Positions 37,201 to 45,609 are shown, numbered from the stretch's first letter. The stretch is DNA of 64,000 nt from Diphasiastrum complanatum (GCA_029204225.1 CM055094.1:66052536-66116535); one strand, 5' to 3'. Made by a program: numbers and translations. Notes: generated by a model not told the origin, from the sequence alone.

Positions 37201-40200
37201 AAGGGTTTGGAAACAAGATTTTCAGGTTTTGCCATCATTGTGCTTGAAAACAGCTGTTATGCTGCCAAAATTTTCCAGAAACCTAGTTTTGCAGGCTATT
37301 ACAACTACTTTATCAAATAGTCATCATATCTGAACCCAACCATCCTCCAGAATGGCTTTACAGGTTCCTAACCCTGCAAAATTAGGTTGCTGGAAAATGA
37401 AGCATAAGCCTGTGATTCCACAGTAAGTAGCCATGCGAACCTGTCAATCATCACCAATACTCAACAGCCAACCGGTTAGAGTATGGTTCGATTCCAACCT
37501 ATTCCCACCATTTTAAAACCAAACCAGCTTCCAAACAGGCAATAGACAGCATTCAAAATACTATAACCGTTCATAAGAAGAACAAGAAACTGTAGGAAAA
37601 AATCCAGCAACCAATAAAGTAATTGTTGCTTTCACAAAAATGCTAACCACAAAGTAATTGGCAACAACAGAATTGACACAGAATTCCTTCCAAGAAACCA
37701 ATTTGAAAAGCACAAAAACCAATCAATTGTGAGCCTAGTAGTGCACTTACCACACAATCGATTGCAATTCGAAAATTATTTCCAACGGGAAGAAAATTCC
37801 ACAATTCCACCATTTTGTTGCTTACTCCGTCAAATTCTCGAGAAAACGTCGAGATTTCCACTCAGCACTTTCGATGGTAAATCCAGCTTAGACTGGCTCT
37901 GATACCAATATAAAGTCCTCACAACAGGATTCTAGTCTAAGCATACCATACAAAGCAACAACACATGGGAACCGGTGGAGGTTAAACCAACCCAACCAAA
38001 CCTAGATCGTACGAATCTAGCCCCCAAGCTATGGATCAGTCAGAGTCATGGAAAGAGGAGTCACATCAACAGCATGTATCTACTCATCACAAATCAAGCA
38101 TACACTAGTGAGAGCCCAGCAGGTATACTTATACCCTCCAAGGCCCATGCACCACTAGTAGTGCACTGTGACACCTCACTGGACACCTCTGCAGCCTATC
38201 TGGGCCACGTCATCCAGTTCCCTAATGACTCACTGATAGACCCATACCAACTCCACCACCATGTGTTTAGGCCTACAACCATTAATTATGACCATATACA
38301 CATAAGGGCCCCAATTCCCTTATAGTCACAATTAACTTACGGGTTGTTGGTCTACCGGTCCCTAGCGTGGACACACTACCCGAGACCAGTCATGGGCATG
38401 ACACAGATCCTCCATTCTGTTGCATCTTCTTCTTGGCTTCGTTATGCTTGAGAACTCGACAATCCTTGATGTCGTGGTTGGTTCTCTTGCAGTACTTGCA
38501 GAAGAGTCTGGTCTTAGGCTTTTGATGCTGTCGATTGTGTTGTTGTGATTGCTGGTTTGCTCAGCTTTTTTCTTCTTGTCCTTCGAAGACTTACTTCTTC
38601 CTGTAATAAACTTGCTGTCACCTTTTGCAGGGACAGGTCATGAGCATTGCTAAGTAGCAATACTAGATTGTCGTAAGAGGGAGGAAGTCTAGACAGAAGA
38701 GACATGTTAGCATCTTCGTCTGATACTGGCGAACCTATTGCAGCTAACTGATTGAGTAGTTGTTTGAATTCGTTAAGATGATCAATGACTGAGGTTCCTT
38801 CACTCATCTTGAGTGACAGAAACTTCTTCCTCAAGAAGAGTCGAGTCAATACATCTATCGTTTCGTATAGACCAATAAGAATGTCGCATGCCTCTTTGGA
38901 GCTGGAACAATTAGCTACATGAGCTATTTGTGAATCTTTAAGATTCAGAGATACAATGGCAAGAGCTTTGCCATCCTTAGCTTCCCAGGCCGTCAGCATG
39001 TCAGGTTTAGCCGGCTTGGCTATTGAACCGTTGACGTATCTCTAGAGTTCTTTTTCTGTAAATATCATCCTCATCTTGAACTTCCACATGTGGAAGTCAT
39101 CACCGTTGAGCTTGGTGATCAAGTGGATTTCTGAAGATGTTCCTTCCATGATGAATGATCTAAGTATAGTAAAACGGTTTCGAATACTAATAGTAGTTTG
39201 GAACGATGGCTCTGATACCACTCTGTTGGAGGGCTCTCAAAGATATTAGGTGCGGAATAGGAAACAAAGCTCCAACATAGAGAACTTTAACATGATCTTT
39301 ACCAAACTACAACATCAACATTGACTTAGATCGAATGGAGGAATGTCTTGGTAGGTGTCAGAGACAACCATGAAGGGAGCAAAACAATTAGGCGTCTGAG
39401 ACAGCCATGCTTTCTTCAAGATTAGACATTCCAAATTGAGTGAGTGTCAATTGAGAAAGAAAATTATCAGAAAGCATTCGTAGTGCAATACACATAAGAA
39501 AATAGAGAATCTGAATTAAGTTGTTGTGAATACAACAATCAGATCACGATCCTATGTCCAAGAATGGTTCACTAGGGGGCGCACTATGTGCAGTGATCTT
39601 ACTTAGCCAGCTACAGATTAAATAACTATCTCTATTCCTTGAATGGCTTTCGCTCTCTCGTATATCTTTGATTCTGTGGAATCAGATAGTTAAGACACAA
39701 TGGAGTTCGCACAGGAACTCTGATTTACTCTTCTCCACTTGCATGTGTGTTCATCGTGGTTATATTCTCGTGAGTTGCCATTATGTATATATTGGAACAG
39801 TTACAATGACTGTGTGGGCAACGAGTGTGAAACAGCGCAATCACCAAAAAGTACTGAAGTGAACTGTGACGTGGTCTGCGTCGGATGGGGCAGTGTGGAT
39901 GACGTGGACCTTGAACTCGAAGACTTTGAATTCAAAGCAGGTCGAAGAAGATGTAGAACTCGAAGACCTCGAACTCGAAGAGTTCGTCGTCGATCCTCCT
40001 GCTTCTGCTCTAGTTGATGATTGCACAGACGTTCGACTTCAGAGAGTAAGGCTACAGTGTTGTTGTAGAGAGAGAGAGAGTTCATATTTACATAGTGTAC
40101 TGGTGCTCAGGACGAACTCGAATGATTTGAGTTCTGATGACTCGAACTCCGATGATTCAAATTCTGGTGAGTTGGAGTGATGCTTAATTCCAACAGGAGC

Positions 40201-43200
40201 TATAAGGGTTACCTAGGGATGGGAGGCGATTCATTCTACACTATAGCTTCAGGTGTTTTGATGAGCTTATGGTCAGGGAGTGTAACAATTGGTATCAGAG
40301 CTTAGGGAGAATCCATTCTGGAGAGAGAAAGTGCCAAAAATCAGCAAATTTTTGCCTTTTCATATGGTATTTTGGTAGGAAGATTGGAGAGCTCTATTGG
40401 AGGTGGATCATCCTTCTACATGTAGGAGATTGGCTGGAAAAATTGTCATAGTGTCTTCTATGCTTGGTGGATTCCATTCAGATTTTAGAAAGGCCTATTC
40501 TAATGCTAGATCGCTGCCAGGCAGGGCTGAACTACGAAAAATTCTTTAGAAATCTTAGATTTAGCCAAAAAGTTTTCAGGCTGTTGGAGTTGAGAGATCA
40601 CAACTTTTTGGCTCCATACCTTAGATTAGGCACGAAACCTCCTCATAGGAGGGTATCCTACTATATTTGTACCTTCAGCCTGTTTGCGGATCCAAATATA
40701 CGCAAATTGACATAGATTTGGGCGCTGTTTTTTTCCCCCTTATTTTTGTATTTTTGAGCCAAAAACAAATTTTCAGATTTCCCGACAACTTTTTAAATGT
40801 AAATATTTTCTCGAACTTTTTCTATTCTCATTCTTTTGTGAGTTTATTCTTCTTTAGTAATAATGGAAAACCCAGATGATCATATAAATATTCCTTCTCT
40901 TGGAAATTCTCCTTCTCCCAGTCCAACTCATGATGGTCTACCAGCTATGGCAGAGAGGGTCACTGAAACCCCACAATCAGAGGTGCAAGATTTTCTGAAA
41001 TTGGTGGAACAGTCTTTGACCAGCGTCCAAAGTATGATGTGGACCTTGGTGGTTGACATTCCTACCCTTTCTAGTTTTCCTCCTTTTGCAAGGTGTCAGT
41101 TGTGGTATGTGCATCATTCACCTTCTCATGCTGCTATGCTTGTTTATCCTTTTCAGTTTGAAGCTTATTCAACACACAAAGACAAGGATATCTGCCTCAT
41201 TACGCGGTCACCTCCCAACAACACGCTACAGAAAGTAGTATGGTTTATAGCCTTCAGCGAGATAGTGACTAGTAGTTGGTTGACCAAGGGGTGGTAGGTA
41301 GGGTAGGTGAAGTAGGTAGGGTAGGCGAAGTAGGTACGATAGGTGAGAGTGGTAGGTGAGCGTAGGTAGACCTAGAGAGAAAAAGAGTGCCTATAACAGG
41401 CAGGTTCTAGTGAGTTTGCTCGTCTTAGATTTTGTACTGTCATGCTGCCTCATTAATGAGCATGTACTTTTTGTCTATCATCAATAAATGCTAGTTCTAT
41501 TTTGTTTCTACAAGTCTTGTATGAAGAATGATGTCTTGTGTGCTTCCTAATGTACTATACATTAAGTAATAGTATTGTACTTGCATTTAATAGATGTGAA
41601 CCTGAAGTTTCTAGGCTCAATCATTTTTCATCTAGCATTTAATGATATGATGTCCTCATAGTTCAAGATTCTGTTCAGATAGTTTTGTATTGAGTTTTCT
41701 ATAATTCTCATTTTTAGTTCATCTCTTCCTAGCATGTTTCCCATCTTCCGTCTTCTAGTTACTTGTCACTCATCAGCTGTTTGCTAAGTTGTCTGTTGTC
41801 TAAGTGCTCTTTTGTTGTTCTTGAGATTGAGTTCTGAAGGTTTTTATTTGTGATGGTCGTATTCAACTTGACCCTCGTAAGATAATGTAACTTTTTAACT
41901 TATTCAAAAGTTGAAAATATGTTTAATCATAATCAATCATTTTGTTGATAATTGTTATAATTTGTAACTAAGATGTTAAGAAGTTGTCAGGAGTCGGACT
42001 TAGGTATTTGTAGTTTGCATTACAAAAATGTATTTTGTTGTTTTAGGCATGAACGAATAATTTTTTGTTTTTGCATTCATGTAACATAAAAATGGTCTAG
42101 TATAGTTTTTGAAATCTATTTTTTTAAATTGTGAAGCTGGAAGTTGATTAAAAAACCAGTTTAAATTGGCAGTCAACCAATTTTGAATTGGCTAGAAATA
42201 TTAGTGGGGAGAAACTTCATTCTCTTCACCAACTAGTTGCATTCATGAGTTGGATGAAGGTCCTCACAATCATATTGTTGGGATCTGGAACTTGAAGCCT
42301 TATGACATAAACAATAATGCCAATATTGTAGTTCTATATTCTTTGAGGAAAACGTGTTTTCAAGAGAAGAATGTAATTTGTAGAAGCTTTCATCAAGTTT
42401 GTAGCTTCTTAGTTGTTACATACTTTTTGCAAACCTCTTTTCGTCGTTTTCCATTATAATTTTTAGGTTCAAGCAGGTCACGAAATTGATAAGATCATGC
42501 AAGCTTCTCAATGACCAAACTTGCACATTATGTTTTGCCTTGTATATGAAATTATAGGGTGAATGGGAAAAGGACCTAAAGGAAGGTCCGGGAGTTCTAA
42601 TTTACGAAGATGGAAGAATGCATGCTGGAATCTTTCATGCAAACCACTATAAAGTGACACCAGGTTCTAACCTTTTTATGAAGGAGGTACTTTCAAGAAC
42701 GTTCAGGTGTTCTCAAGCTAAATTTTCTTATTCACCTTAAATGCACCTTAAATAATGCTTTTGATATGAAATATAAATTTCTCAATCTATTTCACTTAAA
42801 GTGCCCATATATAGAACAATTTCAAGTCAAGGGAAACGAGAGTAGACAATGGCACTAGTGCATCATCCAATGTGTTTAACCATGTTTGTTGTAGCCTTTA
42901 GATTTGATCTTGGAACTTGAAGACAATATCTCAACTATGAAGCAGAAGATTGGAGATTTACTGCTGCGCTACAATGCCATCTTAATAAGAATATTTACTC
43001 TTTATAGGTACTTTTCAAGCTTTCGACACGAAAAGCGTTGAAGTTCTATCTTGACACACGGTTGTTAAATACTTGTATCTAGTTGCATCATTTGAATTTG
43101 TCATGCTAGAGGTATAAAGTATTCAACTTAACATTAAATTGTGTCAGGCGATTTTGTAGTACCACCATCTATTGTGGTCCATTCTTAAGCCAAGGAGAAT

Positions 43201-43202
43201 AT
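21839..43202 (+). CDS. RSPH10B: RSPH10B-like MORN-repeat radial spoke protein gene (7 exons)
   Basis: Exons 21839-22204, 22782-22883, 23199-23485, 27651-27786, 42558-42686, 42895-43007 and 43148-43202 join in frame to 396 codons without a stop. About ten MORN repeats fill residues 45-330, for example MYEGKWKHGLRHGQGKLVY and YLGEFDRGVRHGHGTFFYAS. The RHGHGTFFYASGA block and the acidic segment LDLILELEDN followed by YNAILIRIFTLYR match the MORN-to-C-terminal transition of RSPH10B. Known family role: component of the radial spoke head of motile cilia and flagella; in plants that would be sperm flagella (inference). Splice sites are GT-AG except intron 4, which is GC-AG. The 3' end of the gene is not resolved: exon 7 is duplicated and the next exon-like segment is broken, so the locus may be decaying or continue past the window. 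Alternative: another MORN protein. Confidence 0.78.
22253..22670. repeat. ~60-bp minisatellite in intron 1
   Basis: About seven degenerate tandem units, each starting CTTGATATTGATCAAA or close to it and containing TCTTCTTTTATGAATA, fill most of the 577-bp intron 1. Confidence 0.88.
22782..22883 (+). CDS. RSPH10B: RSPH10B-like exon 2
   Basis: 34 codons, VLDGLPHGEGILYTGDGG then MYEGKWKHGLRHGQ, completing MORN 4 and starting 5. Acceptor TAATCTAG, donor CAG|GTGTGC, phase 0 on both sides. Confidence 0.82.
23199..23485 (+). CDS. RSPH10B: RSPH10B-like exon 3
   Basis: 287 bp. Continues MORN 5 (GKLVYADKAEA) and holds units 6-8 (IYDGGWSYDRKHGEG, TYRGSWFEGKRQGFG, IYEGDWADNLPHG) with a non-repeat insert ASPKLDQYDPQEHTPIPKYG. 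Acceptor TTTGGCAG, donor GGCAG|GTAGAA, phase 2. Confidence 0.85.
24480..25440 (-). pseudogene. LINE reverse transcriptase fragment
   Basis: The minus strand encodes a decayed LINE RT (RVT_1) run: VDYRRVFDSVPRQLL (motif A region) near 24865-24825, ALYEQVWDCFKI near 24775, then VKRGCSLSPTLFGLYIDGLE (motif B) at 24700-24640. Stops interrupt it and the motif C region is eroded. A 231-bp MITE splits it at 24922-25152. No intact ORF remains. Confidence 0.72.
24922..25152. mobile_element. palindrome-rich MITE inserted in LINE RT
   Basis: Terminal inverted repeats CCAAGGTTGCA (24922-24932) and TGTAACCTTGG (25142-25152), 10 of 11 matching. The interior is made almost entirely of GGTTCGAACCG-type palindromes around an A-rich centre. 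The flanking LINE sequence is continuous if it is removed. Confidence 0.7.
25566..26345 (-). pseudogene. LINE C-terminal zinc-finger fragment
   Basis: The minus strand encodes the RT C-terminal Cys-rich module CQLCSLGEVESEEHFIFRC, preceded by GRFHGIPREEQI, then YEIRGRYHCLFRD and an acidic, Arg-rich tail. A frameshift near 26205 separates it from upstream sequence (FLGAGYIRGTGYATLLGF). Because the C-terminal module lies upstream of the RT piece on the minus strand, the two derive from separate insertions or a rearrangement. Confidence 0.7.
26467..26483. repeat. poly-C run (17 bases)
   Basis: Uninterrupted homopolymer within intron 3; the exact length may be a sequencing artefact. Confidence 0.9.
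27651..27786 (+). CDS. RSPH10B: RSPH10B-like exon 4
   Basis: 136 bp, acceptor TAATCTGCAG, completing the split Arg codon of exon 3. Encodes GRSSWTFNDSTEDKSILL and MORN 9 (YLGEFDRGVRHGHGTFFYAS). Ends TTCAAG before GCAAGT, an excellent GC-type donor. Confidence 0.85.
29500..30485 (+). pseudogene. gypsy (element B, inverted half) RT and RNase H start
   Basis: Open from 29511. Typical Ty3/gypsy RT: YRFSQKEEEEVARQIEEYL, SPWGAPVLLKSKKDGSFRL, CVDYKGLNKLTGKNKYPLP, YFTKIDLRTGYHQIRI, LPFGLTNAPTTVQQMMND. The catalytic box is FLDDIYSRT: compared with FLDDILIYS the two residues after DDI are deleted. RNase H begins FVINTDASDTAIGAVLLQE and is cut at 30485, where a copia piece in the opposite orientation begins. 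The 5' edge at about 29500 is an inversion breakpoint in my reading; the matching gag and protease lie on the minus strand at 34767-36422. Confidence 0.87.
30486..31695 (-). pseudogene. copia I protease to integrase fragment inside the gypsy
   Basis: Minus-strand copia piece: protease WWIDSGASSHMIHQKDYF near 31540, GAG-pre-integrase LWHKRLGHPNYKAMETM near 31150, then integrase with DLIHSNV (first Asp changed to Asn), LRSDNGGECISNRM, and TPQQNGVAERKNRTL, ending PYEVLFGKKPNLSDLKV-like sequence around 30500-30530. Frameshifts near 31060 and 31230. No LTR or primer site is attached, and both ends are abrupt within gypsy sequence, so it is a fragment insertion rather than a normal transposition. 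Confidence 0.86.
31696..31784 (+). pseudogene. gypsy pol tail and polypurine tract
   Basis: Ends with TTCTGAGGACAGAACTTGAA, the usual ...LRTELE tail of plant gypsy pol, then TAAGGGGGGAAGAA, a polypurine tract, directly before the LTR. Confidence 0.75.
31785..32279 (+). repeat. gypsy 3' LTR (495 bp)
   Basis: From TGTCATGCCCATGAC to GAGGACTTTATA, nearly identical to the reverse complement of 37909-38403, which is also 495 bp. Followed by ATTTG, which matches the ATCTG flank of the other LTR apart from one C/T difference. Confidence 0.93.
32285..33045 (+). pseudogene. copia C downstream half (protease, RT start), inverted
   Basis: Plus-strand copia with protease WYLDSDAS and TAG before HMTSCKSLFENL, then an internal deletion: KMTLLKDVL is joined directly to SRDVVFLEDKF of the integrase tail. 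RT start: MKNKTWQLIENPADAKIIDT, KWIFKFKLNPDG, ending near YGIDYTETYS after a TAA. It is continuous in family and sequence with the gag at 38404-39149 once the gypsy and one target duplication are removed. Confidence 0.82.
33055..33480 (+). pseudogene. decayed gypsy RT fragment
   Basis: Residues such as FSNIDLKGGYHHINI, AFGLTNAPATLMMLINDIY and LVYSKSIPHHKEHLGTVF are readable, with frameshifts and the catalytic box lost. Confidence 0.7.
33660..34766 (-). pseudogene. copia J 5' end: gag start, repeat-rich leader, primer site, LTR stub
   Basis: Minus strand. LTR stub 34702-34766 ends TTCTGACA; primer site TGGTATCAGAGC at 34690-34701; then a leader of about 830 bp rich in CAGCAATC-type repeats, with three ~63-bp tandem units at 34285-34483. 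A decayed gag opening (KLDGTN, SIWKFKMQNIL) is near 33860-33810, with stops. The LTR is truncated and abuts gypsy protease sequence. Confidence 0.68.
34767..35564 (-). pseudogene. gypsy B zinc knuckle and protease
   Basis: Minus strand. Knuckle CNKPGHRAKQC, lacking a clear first Cys-x2-Cys pair, near 35520, then the aspartic protease DVNVLFDSGSIHTIF. A frameshift at about 35268 follows, and the protease continues as NARLVQKLRVP, LDFHVMNLDRTDVILGYEWF. This is the gypsy retropepsin (RVP_2). Sequence stops at about 34767, where the copia J LTR stub begins; the RT that should follow is at 29500-30485 on the opposite strand. Confidence 0.82.
35583..36422 (-). CDS. gypsy B gag
   Basis: Open for 279 codons on the minus strand. 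A Gly/Pro-rich start (MDTDGILEGG) is followed by a helical stretch and the retrotransposon gag domain: EVVEDWINRWTSYFSLHNVP, LFLEGKASSWWRELSTK, FITIDDSELYIRF-like and DGYVQEFLDSLAKVP. The tail is basic (KTKQEKSNKRKKQFFDE). Gag forms the virus-like particle. It is preceded by a 1.47-kb leader and separated from the knuckle by a stop at about 35583. Confidence 0.85.
   Translation of the reverse strand: MDTDGILEGGATEIHPASLGGNTEIQPASPGSDDTLDSEKLLQTLGKAVLELHQSNKQRDKQMQNLFNQLQAINSNNLGYQPEIFSGDKKFKRPEVVEDWINRWTSYFSLHNVPEDKRILSVLLFLEGKASSWWRELSTKLVTLAGFLMEFRKAFVTIDDSELYIRFINCKMGMGSRELDGYVQEFLDSLAKVPLFDRKLAQWQFIVGLPADYQNACKRNILNSLEDAICVAKAYDSTVVASRKSVHGQTAPKTKQEKSNKRKKQFFDELEAEAYQQSK
36423..37894 (-). 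other. gypsy B leader
   Basis: Untranslated region between primer site and gag. An open stretch at 36776-37081 on the opposite strand is low-complexity Pro/Ser/Arg-rich and not considered a gene. Confidence 0.65.
37895..37908 (-). other. gypsy B primer binding site
   Basis: TTGGTATCAGAGCC on the minus strand, immediately after the LTR. Confidence 0.9.
37909..38403 (-). repeat. gypsy B 5' LTR (495 bp)
   Basis: Minus strand TGTCATGCCC...GAGGACTTTATA. Flanked at 38404-38408 by ATCTG (minus-strand reading), the other half of the target duplication seen at 32280-32284. Confidence 0.93.
38404..39149 (-). pseudogene. copia C gag with zinc knuckle
   Basis: Minus strand, start Met at 39149 (MEGTSSEIHLITKLNGDDFH), WKFKMRMIF, a stop after EKEL, then open from 38999: WEAKDGKALAIVSLNLKD, RLFLRKKFLSLKM, DHLNEFKQLLNQLAAIGSP. 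A frameshift at about 38560 precedes the knuckle FCKYCKRTNHDIKDC and the tail AKKKMQQNGGS, which is interrupted by the gypsy B LTR. Confidence 0.88.
39208..39220 (-). other. copia C primer binding site
   Basis: TGGTATCAGAGCC on the minus strand, three bases after the LTR end. Confidence 0.9.
39224..40195 (-). repeat. copia C 5' LTR (972 bp)
   Basis: Perfect 7-bp terminal inverted repeat TGTTGGA/TCCAACA. Contains imperfect repeats of GAACTCGAAGAC around 39910-39990 and a short GA run near 40070. Inserted in the LTR end of element K. Confidence 0.88.
40196..41043 (+). mobile_element. element K 5' remnant: LTR end, primer site, leader, gag start
   Basis: A plus-strand LTR remnant (40196-40287, ending TGTAACA) is followed by TGGTATCAGAGC at 40290-40301, a ~560-bp leader, and a gag-like start at 40863 (MENPDDHINIPSLGNS). 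Similarity is lost after about 41043. Too little coding sequence remains to assign a superfamily. Confidence 0.6.
41044..42557. other. intron 4 tail with LTR-like and gypsy fragments
   Basis: 41285-41375 is a degenerate GTAGGTAGG tandem repeat. 41380-41560 resembles the 3' half of copia D-type LTRs. 41765-41890 is a damaged plus-strand gypsy RT scrap matching 54555-54655 (the LSKCSFAV...LDPHKV region). Nothing else recognised. Confidence 0.5.
42558..42686 (+). CDS. RSPH10B: RSPH10B-like exon 5
   Basis: 43 codons, MORN 10 (GEWEKDLKEGPGVLIYEDGR) and the last partial unit MHAGIFHANHYKVTPG. Acceptor AAATTATAG, donor GAG|GTACTT, phase 0. Confidence 0.82.
42895..43007 (+). CDS. RSPH10B: RSPH10B-like exon 6
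   Basis: 113 bp: LDLILELEDNISTMKQKIGD and YNAILIRIFTLYR, the acidic helix and Arg/Tyr helix that follow the MORN array in RSPH10B. Acceptor TTTGTTGTAG, donor AG|GTACTT, phase 2. Confidence 0.78.
43148..43202 (+). CDS. RSPH10B: RSPH10B-like exon 7
   Basis: 55 bp, RFCSTTIYCGPFLSQGEY, acceptor GTGTCAG, donor TAT|GTAAGA. Open in the frame set by exon 6 and leaves phase 0. Supported also by a diverged tandem copy 190 bp downstream. Confidence 0.68.
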
Positions 43203-43335
43203 GTAAGATTTTCAAGATACTTAGTTTGTTCTCATCAATGTATTTGACCCTTAGAATTACTACATTGGGTGTGCTTTGTAAGAAGATGGTTCAAAAAGTA
43301 CAACACAAATGACGTAGTTTGATTTCTTGACTGTG

Positions 43336-43480
43336 TTAGATGATTTTGTAGTACCTTAATTTGTTGTGGCCCAGTCTTAAACCATAGAGAATAAGTAAGA
43401 TTTAAGAAATACTTACTTTTTTCTCATCAACATATTTAGGTAAGTTAACCCTCGGATATCTACATAGCTAGTGCTATGTA
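43336..43480 (+). pseudogene. degenerate duplicate of exon 7
   Basis: Repeats the acceptor, exon and donor region of 43141-43285, but with in-frame stops (GTACCTTAATTT, CTTAAACC) and the donor changed to AAGTAAGA. The duplicated unit continues at 58018 after the inserted copia D. Confidence 0.78.
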
Positions 43481-43485
43481 AGAAA

Positions 43486-43883
43486 TGTTGTCAGATGTTT
43501 AATTAAGATCTAGAAACGTAAGGTAGGTGTTGACTAGTACTTAAGGTAGGTAAGAGCAGGTGAGGAAATAGAAATGCCTATAAATACTAGGGCACACAGC
43601 GAGTTTTAGAAGCCATAAATGTACTTCTATGCTGCCTTATTGTACTTTCATGATTATACTTCTCGTTACCATTGAATAGAATGCTATTTTGTACATGTAC
43701 CTACAAGACATTATGAAGAGTGACTGTTGTGTACATTCTTGTTTTACATTTAGTGATTGTTATGTACATTCTTAAATGTTAGTGATATTTACTTGTCTAC
43801 TATCTTCTAGACATTAATTATTCTACATAATTAACCTGGTTTATATCAAATCTTGACAGGTCAAATAATGATAGATTTTATCA
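43486..43883 (+). repeat. copia D 5' LTR (398 bp)
   Basis: TGTTGTCAG...TTTTATCA, followed at 43884-43895 by TGGTATTAGAAC, a mutated primer binding site. Confidence 0.82.
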
Positions 43884-43895
43884 TGGTATTAGAAC

Positions 43896-45600
43896 AGGTT
43901 ACTGAGGAGATGTAGTACAGTCCGTATAGTACTTAAATTATTTTCTTCTTGCAGGGTGGGTGCTATTTTTGCATGTCTGAAACAGATCTGCGTCTGTACC
44001 AACAAAGTACAGAGGTACTGCAGTCCGTACAATAATACTTGTAGGATGCTGAACCAGTCAAGAATAGGTGTTGTTTGCTGGATTGGTACAGTGTTACAGA
44101 CTGTAGGGCTGTACCAGGTTTTCAGATCAAGACCAGGGTACAAAGGTGTACCAGATCTATACAGAAGCAGTTTTGTCCGTACAGGAGGCCGTATAGGTTT
44201 TTTCCTTGCTGCCAAAAGTGATTCAGAAGAAGATTTGACTGGTGATTTAGGCTTCTGAAGACTGTAGACAGTGTCGGAACGTCCTGTAGCATTGAAACAG
44301 TCCGTACAACACTCAGTACATAGGGCGACCCTTTTGGGTCGGAACGTTCCGAAACGTACTGGGTTGGAATGTTTTTTTTTTTAAATATAAGAAAAAACAG
44401 GTCCGGCCCCTGTATACGAACCATCAACTACTGAATGCTGTCACAATCTGATCTACTGGATGGCTGTCTCAAGCGCGCATTGTCTATCGCTGTTTTTTGC
44501 CTTGTTAAATCAGCAATAGATTAAAATCAGATCACTTCCTGATCTGCGAGTTGATGCTGGATCGAACGCCTAGCTCAAAAATTATTCTGCTGAAACTACA
44601 GAGATGTCACTGAACCTAGAACCTAAGAATGAAATATATTTGCTCAACAGTGGGCGGTTCATTCATCCAGTTAGTCCATTTCTTCAGCTGAGATAGCATC
44701 AAGGCAGCTGCAATTTGCAAATCAGTTGGCTACCCAGAGATATGTCAGTAGCATAAAGCTTAAACTGACAAACGGTGCACAGTAATCGAGATGAAATCAC
44801 TCTTGAACGAGCATCAGATCATCAACCCACAGAAAAGCTTCTCTTGTTTTTTTCTGTAGAGAATCATTTATGAGATTTGGGCAGTGGGATAAAAGATTGG
44901 AGAAGAAAGATGGCATGTGTCACAGTTTTTTTCCTCGTTAAAAAGATACGTATTTTTTCAAAAAAATTCTGGTCAAGTTCCGGAACAGAATGTGTTCCAG
45001 AACGCGTTCCGTTCCGGAACTATGGGCTATACAATACTGATATATGGTATAGAAGACATTAATTTCAATTTTAGGCAGTTTTTGGTAGTTCTTGATTAAA
45101 TTTTTAAGATTTCTTAGTCTAAAGAAAGAAATTTATTTTATCTAGTGATTGTAATATAGCAAGTATAGAACGTAATACAACACGTACAAAATTCCAAGAA
45201 TTGGAAGTAGCACAGGCTACACTTAAATTTTTTTAACTATATTCTTGGGATATGGTACCATTGGGTTTTGGGGGAGCAATTGTTATGACAATTTTTAGCT
45301 ACGGTACAGTCTTTATAAATTTTTGGGAATCTTGGGCTATGGTACATAAACAAAATTGAGATAACATTTAATTTGTTTTTTCGAGATACATTTTCCATTG
45401 GGAAAACTGGCTTGATTTAAGCCTAAGCACACTTATTCAGTTGTGAAGAAATTAATGTTATGATTTTGAACCTCAAACGACACCAAGAATTCAAGAAGTT
45501 GGAAACGTTTTGGACCATATTGCAAGGTACAGTGTATAATTCTTGTTTTTTGACACAATCTTTGGGCCTATTTTGTTATTTTTCATTTTGGTACCCATTG
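43896..45600 (+). other. copia D leader with palindrome-rich insert
   Basis: No gene. 43910-44390 contains repeated CAGTCCGTA and GTAC palindromes. 44260-44365 and 44975-45020 contain GGAACGTTCC, GTTCCGGAAC and GAACGCGTTC palindromes. Probably one or two MITE-like insertions in the leader, boundaries not resolved. Confidence 0.5.
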
Positions 45601-45609
45601 TTCATGGAT

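Larger units (their letters stand above)
27787..42557 (+). other. intron 4, GC-AG, 14.8 kb, filled with retrotransposons
   Basis: Donor GCAAGT, acceptor AAATTATAG. The reading frame FK|GEWEKDL continues perfectly across it, which supports the non-GT donor. Nothing recognised in 27800-29490; the rest holds a gypsy-in-copia nest with one half inverted and several other fragments listed separately. Confidence 0.8.
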
